The notes under the pieces were generated by a model. The model had not been told where the DNA came from, ran no database searches, and was given only the letters and a program-made list of their open reading frames with translations. Below, piece after piece: positions 23,907 through 34,436 of a stretch of 64,000 nucleotides of DNA; position 1 is the stretch's first letter, and every line of letters begins with the position of its first letter. This stretch comes from Aptenodytes patagonicus (taxonomy: Eukaryota; Chordata; Aves; Sphenisciformes; Spheniscidae). The position numbers and the translations under genes are program-made. The stretch covers positions 5,523,001 through 5,587,000 of the forward strand of contig NC_134970.1 in NCBI RefSeq assembly GCF_965638725.1, read 5' to 3'.

Positions 23907-26900
23907 CTGTCAAGGGGGAAACTGGCGGGTGCTGAGCCTCGGCAGGCTCTCTCCTTGCGGGAGACCTTTGCTGTGGCACGGTGGGAGACGGTGGAGCAGG
24001 ACTGAGCTGGAAATTCATTTTGGCTGGTGTAAATGGCCCCCGGGTTTGGCAATAGGAAGAGAAGCGCTTATCTCCGATTGCATGGCGCAAACAGAGTCTC
24101 GACCCACAGCGAGCAACGGCCGTCCCCACCGACCATGAGCCCAGCACCCACGGGGCGAGCGGCTTCTCCTGCCGCTGGCCAAATGCCCATCCCAAATCTC
24201 CCCGTGATCCACCCTGGCTATGGAGGATGCACAGAGCACCAGCACCACCAGGGCTCGAGGGTCACCCGGGAGGTGACACAGCCGGGAGGTGACACCGGCA
24301 AAGGACCAGCCAAGGTGATGCTGGAGGTCTGGGCAAAACGTGGTAGTTCCACCTGCTTTCTTGGAGCTCAGCAGCAGCTTTTAAAATTCCTCCCCCAGCT
24401 TTCACAGCCATGAGTCACCTCCGGGGAGAGCTGCGCAAGACCTCGGGGAGGTTTTCATCATCCCTGCGTGCTCGCCCCGGCTTGCGGGGTCTGAGCTTGG
24501 GACCCCTGGGTGGGTGGCGGCAGCACCGACAGCCACCGTGCCATCCCCCTCAGGGGTTGTTCTCTGCGTGGCAAAGCCGAAAAACCGAGTGAAGGAAACC
24601 ACAGCCATGGAGAGCGGTGACGCAGAGCCGGGGCCATGCTCAAGCTAGCTGCAGCCCGGCTTTCTGCTCCCAGCCCGGGGAGACCCCCGGCTGTTCCAGC
24701 CCTCTGCCCCTTTCCTTTTGCAATGTGAAACAGTGATTCTGCTAAATCCCAGGGTGCACTGGAAACACGGGAATAGGCCCCCAAAACCTCCCCTTCCCCT
24801 TAAAGCGAGAGGGTCTTGTGGTGTTGCTGGAGTCCCACAGGACACCAGGGGGGGCAGAAACCGGTTGCCTTTATGGTGGTCCCAGCCTCTAAGACAGCAG
24901 AAGTAGGAACTCTGGGGGGCACGTGGGGTTGTTTAAGGCATGAGGAAGCCCCCAGTTACCTGCCCCGGCCCCGGGGGGCTGAGCTGAGCCCACCGCACAA
25001 GGGAGGCGCAGAACAAGCGGTGGGGCTGGGATGGGAACCGCGCATCCCCCGGACCCGGCTGAGCAGGGCCCCCCCCCACGGCGTCACCAACTCCCGGCAA
25101 CCTGCCTCCCCTCCAAAACACCCCACGCTGCTCCCAGCCATCAGAAAAGGGCCCCCAACCACACTCCCCCCACAGGCAGCAAGAAAAAGCCCCCCCCAGC
25201 TCACCAACAGCAAGAAAAAACCCCTTATTTTCCTTGCTTTTCTGTTTTTTAAGGTGACACACGAGCTAGCAAGGCTTACCTTTCCCGTCTACCGAGAGGG
25301 ACCCTCAGTTTCAGGGTGCATGGGGCAGGGAGGCTCCCCGGTCTGGGAAGGATGCTGGTCCCGCGCCGAGGGCGTTTGACCTGCCCCGCACCCGAGCTCT
25401 CATTTTCACTCTTACTCAAGGCGGCTTTCCGTTTTCAGGTTACACTCAACTGCCAGTGCTCACACGTTTCCTGTTTGCCGCGTTGCAAGCGGGGTGCAGG
25501 AAGGGCCCATCCAGAGGGTCACCGTCGTCCCCCCCCCAAACCCCCCAGATCCCAAAGCAAGGGCACCGCCGGTGTCCCCGGGAACCGCAGCAGAAGTCCC
25601 CATCCTTTCCTTGCTTGCAACGGTCTGGCCAAGGCTGGGAGATGTTTGGAGCAGGGGAAAAGCATCAGAGAAACGGCAAATGTTATTTTAAGAGTCCAAA
25701 TAACCCAAACTACAAGACTATGTATAACCCACAGATTATAACATCCTACCAAAGACAGAACAAACCTGCAACCCCCCCCCCCCCCACGGAGGCTCTTCGG
25801 CCCCAGGATTTGGAGATCTCCCCCACTGTGCTGCTCGCACTGACATTTTTGTCAAGGATCCTGCCTGAATTATTAACTCAGCTTTGAAGTTGGCACCAAA
25901 GCCAGCGGCTGCCCATGGTCTGCAACCACTCTGGTTTGCAAGGGGGCAGGGGAATTAGATGAGTCACGTGCATTTTTGCTCCACTTGAACTGCAAAATTG
26001 GAAAAGATCCCAAGCAAAAGCCTAAAATAATAACAAGGGGAAACACCAACTATTATCTTTAGGTTACAACTAGAATTAACGTCTCCCGGCTCACAGCATG
26101 GGTCTGAGCCCAGGCTCTTGGGGCAGGAGCTGTGGGGCGGAGGCTGGTGTCGTGGGGTGGAGGCTGGTGTCCTGTCCATCTCTCCCTATCCGAGCTGGTT
26201 AAATCACTTGCAGGAAACTGGCTGCACGGGTGCCCTGCCCCATCACACCCACCCAGTCACAGCCTCTTTGTTTGCTGTTTAACCTAAAGAAGCAGCAGCC
26301 AGCTCAGGTGCAACCGCTCCGCCTGGGCATTTGTAGGCCAATTGAGGGCTCAGCTGTTTCTTCTCCGCTCTCTGAGCAAAGCTGGTGCTGGTTACCCCAG
26401 ATTGAAGCAACCCCACGGCCAGGCTGGGGTGCTCAGCTTTGCAAAAACCACCTCTGAGCTCAGTTTGTCACTGCGTCTCGCAACCCCCAAGGCTGTTTGC
26501 CACATATGGAGAAGGCTGAATTTTGGCTTTGCTTTCCCTGAGGATGCTTTTGGGGGGAAAACCCTAAATATCCCTGGGAGAGCTCACTGATTCATGCCCT
26601 CTGCCCAGCAAGACTCCGGCATCTAGCTTCCAGCTGCAAAGCTCTGCCGGCAGCCTGCGCCGGGGTTAGCACCGGCCATGGGAGGGTACAATCCAGCCCT
26701 GCAGCAGCAACGACCCTTTCCAGCCCCGAGGAGACGCCGGGCAGGTCTCGGCGAAAGGGGATTGAATATAGCGGGGAAAAGAGGGGAAGCGCCTGACCCT
26801 CCTCCCGGCCCCGCTCGGCTGTCGTGGGAGTTTGAACGCCGGCATCCTCGCTCCGTGCTGAGGCCAGGCTGAGGATGGGAGAGCAGCAAAACACAACCTG

Positions 26901-28200
26901 GGCTGAAAGTGCCAGGTTTCCATCCATTCCTCAGCTGCTGGAAGTCCATCACCATTTTGTGTCCCCAAAGCTGGGGGGACACAGTCCTCCCCTGCCTGGA
27001 AGAGGCGGTGCAGGGCTGGGGTCTCCCAGTGGGGTGCAAAACTCAAGCCCAGGTGCCAAACTCCCTCTCACACAGCAGAGCCAGACCCTGGCTGCCCTCA
27101 GAGCCCCACAAACAGGGACGAGGGGGTATTTGCTGATTTATTTCTTGCTTCCTCCACTGCCACCGCTCCTGACAAACGGGAGGTGACAGCAGAGGGGAGC
27201 AGCTGGCAGCGGCCAAGGGGGCTGAAAGGACTGACGTAAGGGGAAAGATTAAAAGGGCTAAATCTGTAGGGCTTGACTCAGCAGCAGCTAAAAGGCTGCG
27301 TGATATGTGCTCCGCAAGCATTTCAAGGGGCATCGGCGTGCATGGGTGTCACCCAATGCTATGGGGACAGGCAGATGCTTTAGGGAACCTCGGTTGAACG
27401 ATGACACAACAAAATTGTTACCATCAAAACTTTATTTTCACTTGGATCCTCTGCAAAGCAGGCCATTTGTCACATTAACCACAACCTGAGCTCACAGTCC
27501 ACATACAAGTCTTGCTCAGTCCTCGGAGGAAGCAGCTGACGGCGGAGGCATCCCTGACTCTCAGGGGATCTCAGCCCTGGCGTCCAGCAGTGCCATCACA
27601 TGCTCTTATACATCCCTGTCCTACAACATGGGTCACCCTCACTGGCCCGGGCACCTGGGACCCCTTTAAAGGAGGAGTGGGGATATGACCAGCTTGCCTA
27701 TGGCTAATGGCCACCTGCCCCACAAGACAGAGCACAAGTGGGGTCGGGAGTAGCAGCCTGGGGTCACAGTGGGGAAGGGGGAATGATGTGGGCAGCAGAG
27801 GAGCCTACATTCACACAGGGGTCCCGCAGTGAGACCCTGCACAGGTGATGGTGGCTTCTGCCAGGGATATGGTGGCAGCACCAGTCCTGCCCCTAGGACC
27901 ACGGCACAGACAGCTGTCCCAAGGGAGTGGAGTTAAGCACAGGGGTTGCGGTGAGGTTTTGCCCCTCTCAGCCCTTGCACAGCTTTCCATCCCCCCTGCT
28001 TTGATGTTTCATGCTGCAGAGGAGTCCCCCAGGGCTGGGACAGCCCCTTCCCACAGCCAGCTGGGTGAAAAGCACGGCTGGGTTTGTGCTGCAGCCACCC
28101 CTGCTCCCAGCCAGCCCAAAGGCAGCTCCCAGCTCCGGGCTGCACCCCCAGAGTGACCCCTCAAGCCCCCAGAGCCAGGCAGGGACCCAGACCAGAACAT
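23907..28200. other. GC-rich intergenic region between RAB44 and CDKN1A
   Basis: No coding exon was recognised. The RAB44 5' noncoding exon(s) and promoter must lie here, because the start-codon exon begins with an acceptor at 23907-23908, but none could be fixed. Low-complexity C runs occur at about 25070, 25190, 25530 and 25775. A minus-strand AATAAA (TTTATT at 27431) could be a distal poly(A) site of CDKN1A. Confidence 0.5.
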
Positions 28201-28285
28201 CTTCCTCCCCACAGCCAGACCCTGCTCCCAGCACAATTATTTCCATTAACCCAGAGACACCAATTGCCTTACACAAGACAAGTGT

Positions 28286-29673
28286 TTATTCAGAGTTAAC
28301 ATTTATTAACAAACAGGTATTTCCCCTTTCCCCCACATGGGCTTAATAGCAATTTTTTTTATAAATAAACATTTAGTGCTGGGAGCTTGCCAGCTTCACT
28401 GACAGCAAAGTGCATCATGGTGCAAGGCGGGAGGTCGACCCTGTCCCTTTTCTGCCTGGGACCATCTTGCACCAGTTTCCAGAGTCCAAATCCAGCAGAG
28501 CAGGAGATGAACCCCATGAAAGTGCTGAGACCTGACAGTGTTGAGTCCTTCAAGAGCAGGGACTCATCCTTCAGCGCTGGGACCAAGCAGCCTTTGCTCC
28601 AGGACATCTCTTGGTCCCAGAGGCGACCAAAGCCCCTTGCTCTGCAGAGCCAAGTGAGGGTCCTCTCTCCCCCCAGCCCCAAAAGAGAAAAAGTTCAGGA
28701 AAAAAAGCTACAGTTTCATCTTTCAGCATCATCCTTGCTGGTGAGCAGGACTCCTTCCTTCCTAGAGCAGTCCAACATGGCCAGAGCAGGCAGCTCCCCA
28801 GCCTGGTGTCAGTGTTGAAGAAAGCAGGAACAGGACGGTAAACAGCACCACTCAACAAGCCAACAACAAGGTAAGAAAGTGGGGGTTTGGGTCAGCAGAG
28901 TCCAGGGGACCCCAAAGCCTCCCAGGCAGCATTGGTCCCACAATGAGCTCAGCGCTGGGGACCTCCAGCGGGTTTGTCACCATCTGCAGCCCATCTGATG
29001 GGTGAGAGCACCAGTGAATCACCCCGAGGACGGGCTGTCCAGGGAACAGCGTTTCCTCTTCCAAGCAGCCGTGGGAAGGAGCAGCCCCCCGCGTCACTCC
29101 GCTTCCATGTGTGGACAAGGGCTTGCCACCACTGGGTCCATCCTGCTGGGAAGAGGGACACCACCATGTGCCAGCAAACGGGGTGTCCTCAGGGTCAGGC
29201 TGTCCCAGGGCTCTACAATCCTTATTGGTGACCCTTTCTTAAGGATATCTGGTGCCACCAGGTGGCTGGGACACAAGTGTCCTCCATGGCCAGCCATCAG
29301 GCAGGAGAAGGACCACAGCTGGACAGCAGGATGGTGCAAGGATGATTCTTGGCCCCACCAACACAGGACAGAAGACACTCTTTCTTCTCTGCAGGCAGGA
29401 CAATGCCTTAGTCCCACCGGGCCCATTTCAGTCCTCCTCCATCCCCTCTGTGGGGCTACAAGCCTCAACATGGGCTACTCCTATACATTGCACACAGTGA
29501 AGGTCCCTCAGGACCCCAGAGCTACTCATAAATAGGGAACTACAGACGCTACATTGCTTCATACAGACACCTTACACAGTACAGGGTGGGGGGAAAAAAG
29601 AGCCACAGACACCCCCAGGGCACATCAGCATCGGCAGCTGTCCCCGATGGCAGAGGAGCCGAGCACCACCAGG
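28286..29673 (-). other. CDKN1A: CDKN1A 3' UTR
   Basis: Between the stop codon and paired minus-strand poly(A) motifs (TTTATT on plus at 28287 and near 28305). The length of about 1.4 kb resembles the roughly 1.5-kb 3' UTR of mammalian p21. The end is inferred from the motif only; a further signal lies near 27431. Confidence 0.5.
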
Positions 29674-30673
29674 TCACGGCTTGGGCTTGTCAGGGACGAT
29701 CCTCCGCTTGGAGCTGTAGAAGTCTGGAAGGCAGAAAGAGAGGATTGGAAAGTGCCTCCAGCCCATCAGGAGCAGTGGGGCAGGAAGAGGGAGGTGTCCC
29801 CAGGGAAGCACCCCAAAACCCAGCCCAGGTAGACTCCATTTTAGAGCCACCCATCCAAAGCCAAAGCATTCCTGGAGAGAAGAGCCTGTAGGTCTCCACC
29901 ATCTCTTCTGTTTGGTCTCACCTGCACTTCCACCCCAACCCTTGATCTTAGAGGACAGGCTCAGGCCATGGGAACTCAGGGCAATGAACTATTTTGGGGC
30001 ATCTTCAGCTGTAAAACCCACAAGCCCAATGTGAGCCCCCTGCCTAACCTCCAGCAACCAAAAGGCACCCAGTTTGCAGCCTTTTCCCCTTGAAAGATGG
30101 GCTCTGCTCTCCCAGGAGAGAGACACATGGAGGGTGGTCCCCTCCCCATGCCCAGGAGCCAGGCAGGGCCCTTGCACTCAAGTCCCCTCCATCCATCCCT
30201 ACCAGAAAAGCCATGACACCAGCAATGCCACCAAGCATTCATGGAGTGACACCAAGCCTCCAGCACTCACCTTTGATGGTGGTCTGCCCACGTTTCAAGC
30301 TCTGTGGGGAACCAGCCCTGTAAACCTCCGAGCTCTGCTGAGACCCCTCGGGGCAAATCCTGCCAAGATGGTCCTCAGGGGGGACCTTGTGGACCAAGGA
30401 GCTCCTGCTCTCACTGCTGGTGACCTTGACCAGGCTGTGGACCTCCTGGGGCGGCTGCTCAGCCAGGAAGACCCTCTCCCACTTGAAGTGTCCTTCCAAG
30501 GGAGTCTCCGTCTCAAAGTTGAAGTTCCAGCGCTGCTGAGCTTCTTCCAGGTGTTGCTTCAACAGGTCCTCAAAGTCATTCTGGAGCTGGTGGTGGTCCA
30601 CAGGGCCAAAGAGGTTCCTGCACACCTTGCTGCTGCATGGCATCTGCCCGGCCCTGCTCTGAGACAGGGGCAT
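29674..30673 (-). CDS. CDKN1A: CDKN1A, cyclin-dependent kinase inhibitor p21 (150 aa)
   Basis: Two coding exons: 30673-30271 (134 codons + 1 nt; donor AAAG|GTGAGT) and 29723-29674 (acceptor CTTCCAG, stop TGA). The product inhibits cyclin-CDK complexes and PCNA in the nucleus. Visible motifs: a Cy/RxL cyclin-binding motif at residues 18-22 (CRNLF, then GPVD); the CIP/KIP CDK-binding segment at 48-68 (RWNFNFETETPLEG, then FKWERV); a PIP box at 130-137 (QTTIKDFY); a basic NLS KRR. Human p21 is 164 aa with RRLF, FAWERV, QTSMTDFY and a C-terminal RRLIF. Here the last motif reads RRIV followed by PDKPKP, so the second cyclin-binding motif looks lost. The ATG is 8 nt inside the exon after CTCCCAG; a noncoding exon 1 lies at 33.0 kb, as in other vertebrates. 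Confidence 0.96.
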
Positions 30674-31181
30674 CGTGGTGGCTGGGAGGAAAGCAGAGCG
30701 AGTTACTGGGGTGTTGGGCAAGCCACGAGCAAGCCCAAGGGCTGGCACATTTGCTACCGGGGCAAAGCAGGCAGTAGCCAAGGTGGGACAAGCTGGGTTG
30801 GGCTCTGCAATGAGGCAGCTCAGAGGGGACCTCCATCTGCCAGCGCTCATCTTGGACTCAGACATTTGGGATTTTAGTGGTGTCTTGGGCAGAGGCTTGA
30901 GCATGACTGAGGTCAAACACAGCCTGATGCCATGCAGAAGGATGGGGAAGGTGCAAATGTTGACCTTCCTCATTCCTCCTCCAGCAGGTAAAGCCCTGCC
31001 GGGGCAGGGCACCTCGATGCTACCACTGGCTCCATCCACAGCCCCGCTGCATTCCCACTTCCACGCAGGCACAAGGCAAGTTGGCACATGGGCAAGTGAA
31101 GCAACAGGATGTTTTTCTGGCCAGTTTCTTCATCTCAAGAACCCAGGCCCGGTGGCAAGCAAGCCTTTTAAGCAACTGCAA

Positions 31182-31202
31182 GAACATGCCACAAGCTTGA
31201 CC
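31182..31202 (+). promoter_or_regulatory. Candidate p53 element in CDKN1A intron 1
   Basis: GAACATGCCA, one spacer base, then AAGCTTGACC. Each half-site differs from RRRCWWGYYY at one outer position and keeps the CWWG core. Weak but suggestive; such pairs can occur by chance. Confidence 0.3.
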
Positions 31203-33007
31203 ACTTTGTTAACCACCCTCCTTATCTGCAAGAAGCTGTTGGGTAACCGAAGACCCTGTTGTTTGTTTTTTCCCCAAATCGGTGCCAAAAGCCTTGACCT
31301 TCACAGTAAGTGGCTAAGCCTTCCCTTCCGAGCAGTCCTCCCCCTTACACACACGTGGGGCTAATGGATCCCTCGCGCCACCCGCGGTTACGAGGAGCCT
31401 CGTTATCAGAGCAAAGCAAACAACACTCTGGGATTTGACGGCTCTCGGAGCTAAGGCTTGACACCGCTTGGATAGCCGTGCTCATTAAATCTGCTTTTTA
31501 AAAAAAAAGATTCACAGAAATAAAATCCCCGTGTGCAAGACAGCTTTGTCATTGCCCACCCAAGCTGGGACCCCCAAAGCCAGGACCACAACAGACCCCC
31601 AGGCTTGCACCCCCCACCCTCAAACTTCCCCAGGAATGGGGTGCTCAGCCTCCTGCAGGGAAGATTTCTGCCCAAATTCAGCACCCCGAGCCCCTCCGGA
31701 TCGCCTGTGCCGCATTACCAGGCACGCCGCCGGCACGGCGCTGCCAGTGGGCGGCTGGAAAGCCTCCAGCCTGGGGGCTGGTGGGGCCACGCTCTGCCCC
31801 CAGGGCCACCCCGACCCTCCACCCGGCCCCGCTCCCAACCCAGACTGAGCATCCCTGAGTAAAAATAGAAATCCAGCTTCCTATCTCCCGGCAGTCGGAG
31901 CACATAAACAGGGTGACCTCATTGCGAGGCAAGTCCCAGCATGCCCAGGCAAGCCCTGGCAGGTAGCAGGCAGGGGACATGTTTCGACACCCTGACCTGA
32001 CACCCTTCAGCCCTCCCCGCCTGTGTCAGGCACCAACCTCCTCATCCTCGGGCCACCGCCATGCCCAGGTGCCACCCCAGAGCCCCACGCCTTGAGATAA
32101 CAGCTTTGCCCTGACTCATGATTGCAGATTGCTGGAGCCACCAAATAGGGAAGGATGAGAGCCAGGTCACCGTCCCCTCCCGTGGGGCTGGTGTTGCTTT
32201 TGGCAGCCTCTCCAAAGCAAGAGCTTCAAGGTTTCCTGCAACCCAGCTGGAGAACCCCAAGACTTGGGCAAAGAGGTGATGCAGGTGCACGACTGCATTA
32301 AAACCTCACCCAGCCGGGCTGGGAGATGAAGGCACTCCCAAGGACAGACACACACACCCTTGACAACCCCACAGGCACCCGCGACACCCAGGACCAGTTA
32401 CACCAGTCGGGAGAGGGCTCGGGGAGCAGGAGGGGCCGGCAGCACCCACACCCGGGGGTGGATGGAGCCGGCAGCCGATGTGACCCCGCGCCAGGTGCCT
32501 TCCCGGGGGAAGGCGCAGAGAACGCCCCGCTCATGACACCCATGAGCCCGTGGGGCTATTCCGGAGCCCTCGCGGGGAGCTCTCCGGATCCCCACCGCCG
32601 AGCGGCCGCCCTCGCCCAGCCCCGCGGGACGGCGGGCACGCAGGGATGCTCCGCGGCGGGGCTGCCCGGCCGCGCCCCGCACCGCGCCCCGCCGCCGCCG
32701 GGGGGCGAGCGCAGCCCGGCCCGGGGCTCCGCGCCCGCCCGGGGGGCTCCGGGGGCTCCTCACCGCCCGCCCCCCCGGCCCAACCACCCCCGGCCCCGCC
32801 ACCGGGAGCCGGTCCCGCTCCCTCCCCCGCGCCGGGGACGCGGCCACCGGGGCGGAGCCGCCGCCCGCTCCCGCTGCGGCGCTTTCCCCGCTCCCCCTCC
32901 CCGAGCCGGGCACCGGCGCCTCCCCCGCCCCCCCGGCGACACCCCCCGGCCAGGGGGCAGGGAAAGGCCGGAGCCACCGGCCGCCCCGGCGGAGCCGCCG
33001 CACTCAC

Positions 33008-33032
33008 CGTCGCGTCGCGTCTCCCGGCGGCC
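33008..33032 (-). other. CDKN1A: CDKN1A noncoding exon 1 (approximate 5' end)
   Basis: A strong donor (ACG|GTGAGTG) ends at 33008. With the TATA box at 33057-33062, transcription should start about 25-30 bp downstream, near 33030, giving a short 5' UTR exon. Intron 1 then runs from 33007 to the CTCCCAG acceptor at 30682-30683. The exact start is unknown, so the exon could be longer. Confidence 0.55.
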
Positions 33033-33056
33033 GGTGCCCGTCGCGTCTCGCCGCGC

Positions 33057-33135
33057 TTTATACCGGGGCGGGGCGGGGCCTCGCCGCTGCTCACCGCGTC
33101 GCCCGGGATTTCCCCCCCGCCCCCGCCCCGCCCCG
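33057..33135 (-). promoter_or_regulatory. CDKN1A: CDKN1A core promoter: TATA box and GC boxes
   Basis: The minus strand carries TATAAAG (33062-33056) immediately preceded by GGGGCGGGG-type GC boxes (33064-33080 and 33119-33135). This matches the known architecture of the mammalian p21 promoter, a TATA box plus clustered Sp1 sites. The surrounding 32.55-33.2 kb is a CpG island. Confidence 0.75.
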
Positions 33136-33234
33136 GGAGCGGACCGGCCCCCGGGGCAGCCGCCTCGGTCCCGTGTCCCCGTCCCCGCCCCCATCCCGGT
33201 CCCCGTTCCCGGGAGTGCGCGCCGTCCCAGCGGT

Positions 33235-33475
33235 CACCGGGTGCGGGGACCCCCTTCCTAGGGAGGGTGCAGGGACCCCGCATCAGGGGATACAGGGACC
33301 CCCTTCCTAGGGGATGCAGGGACCCCCCCCTCCTATAGGGGATGCAGAGACCTCCCCATCACGGGGTACAGGGACCCCCTTCCTAACGGGGTGCAGGGAC
33401 CCTCCCCATCAGGGGGTACAGGGACCCCCTTCCTAGGGGATGCAGGGACCCTCCCCATCAGGGGACACGGGGGTG
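33235..33475. repeat. Minisatellite just upstream of the CDKN1A promoter
   Basis: About nine imperfect copies of a unit of roughly 27 bp resembling GGGATGCAGGGACCCCCTTC, alternating two versions (CCTTCCTAGGGG and CTCCCCATCAGGGG). It sits about 180-420 bp upstream of the TATA box. Confidence 0.88.
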
Positions 33476-34416
33476 CCCCATCGGGACACTCGGAGACCTT
33501 AGCAGCGCTTTAGCTGGCTGGAGGGAGGGTGCTCCACATCCCACCCAGGCTTTCCTGCCCCCCCCGGTCACTAGTGCAGAGGATTCCAGTGGGAAAGGGG
33601 GATAATGGATAAGGAAGGGGTGACTCTCTCTTGCCCTCGGGGGTGCCCACCTCAGAGCCACACCGGAATGATGCTCCCCTGGTCCCCAGGCACTGCCCAA
33701 CCCCGTCCTGGGCTGCGCAGGCCGCCCCTGGCCTCTCCTGCCGGATTTTCTCCCTGAGGTCTGGCTCTGCTCTGCCAGCTGAACCCCCCGGCACCCAGCT
33801 GCGGCCAGAGAAAAGCGTTTTGGGAAGGATCTGCTGGTCTGAGTCCGGCAGGCACCCGGGCAGGGATGAAGAGGAGGAACAAGTCCGTGCATGTCCTGCA
33901 GGAACTTGCGGGGAGGATTTGGAGGGATCTGTGGTTTATCTGGAAAACGCATCCAAGTCCAGGCAGGAAGGTCTGAACCCAGGGCAGCTTCTGCCAGGCT
34001 TAAACTGCAAGGCCAGAGGGCACCTACCCCCTGTACTGCGGCAGGAGCGGGGTCAGCGGGTCCGTCTCTGCCCCGCGGCGTGAGAGCTGATGCCCACGGA
34101 GTCAGCTTACCCCAGTGCAAGGGGGGCCATATTCTGCAGCATCCTCCCAGCATGGCGTAAGCTGCCCGGGCACCTTGGACACCACGACTTGGGCAGCAAG
34201 GGTGCAAACGCGGTGCACTCCCGTGGGGCACAAGAAGGCGAGAGCACGCTTCCGAGTGACAAAGACCAAGTTAAAGCGGTCCCTTGGGAGTGCCAGGCAC
34301 CCTCGAAGGCCCCTGGAGCCAGCAGGTGCTGGGGTGCCGAGCAGGACCCTTGGCGTGCAAAACACCCGTGCATTTCCCGGCTGGACCAGAGCTTCCCACC
34401 GGCCCGAGCAGCTGGA

Positions 34417-34436
34417 GAATATGTTTGGGCATGTTT
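34417..34436 (+). promoter_or_regulatory. Candidate p53 response element upstream of CDKN1A
   Basis: Two abutting decamers, GAATATGTTT and GGGCATGTTT, with no spacer. Against RRRCWWGYYY the second is perfect and the first has one mismatch (T for the core C). It lies about 1.4 kb upstream of the inferred p21 start, similar to the known proximal p53 site of human CDKN1A (about -1.4 kb, from memory). Confidence 0.5.

Noticed and set aside
30674-31087. Open frame extending CDKN1A by 138 codons upstream of its ATG
   Set aside because: It runs through a clear CTCCCAG acceptor 8 nt before the ATG and has no p21 homology; it is intron 1 sequence that happens to be open.
32326-33338. Overlapping 250-311-codon frames on both strands at the CDKN1A CpG island
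   Set aside because: P/R/A/G-rich translations of an island; the TATA box, GC boxes and splice donor explain the region as promoter plus exon 1.
33458-34231. 257-codon minus-strand frame upstream of CDKN1A
   Set aside because: No recognisable domain, GC-driven, with no splice or promoter context; a shorter competing frame overlaps it.
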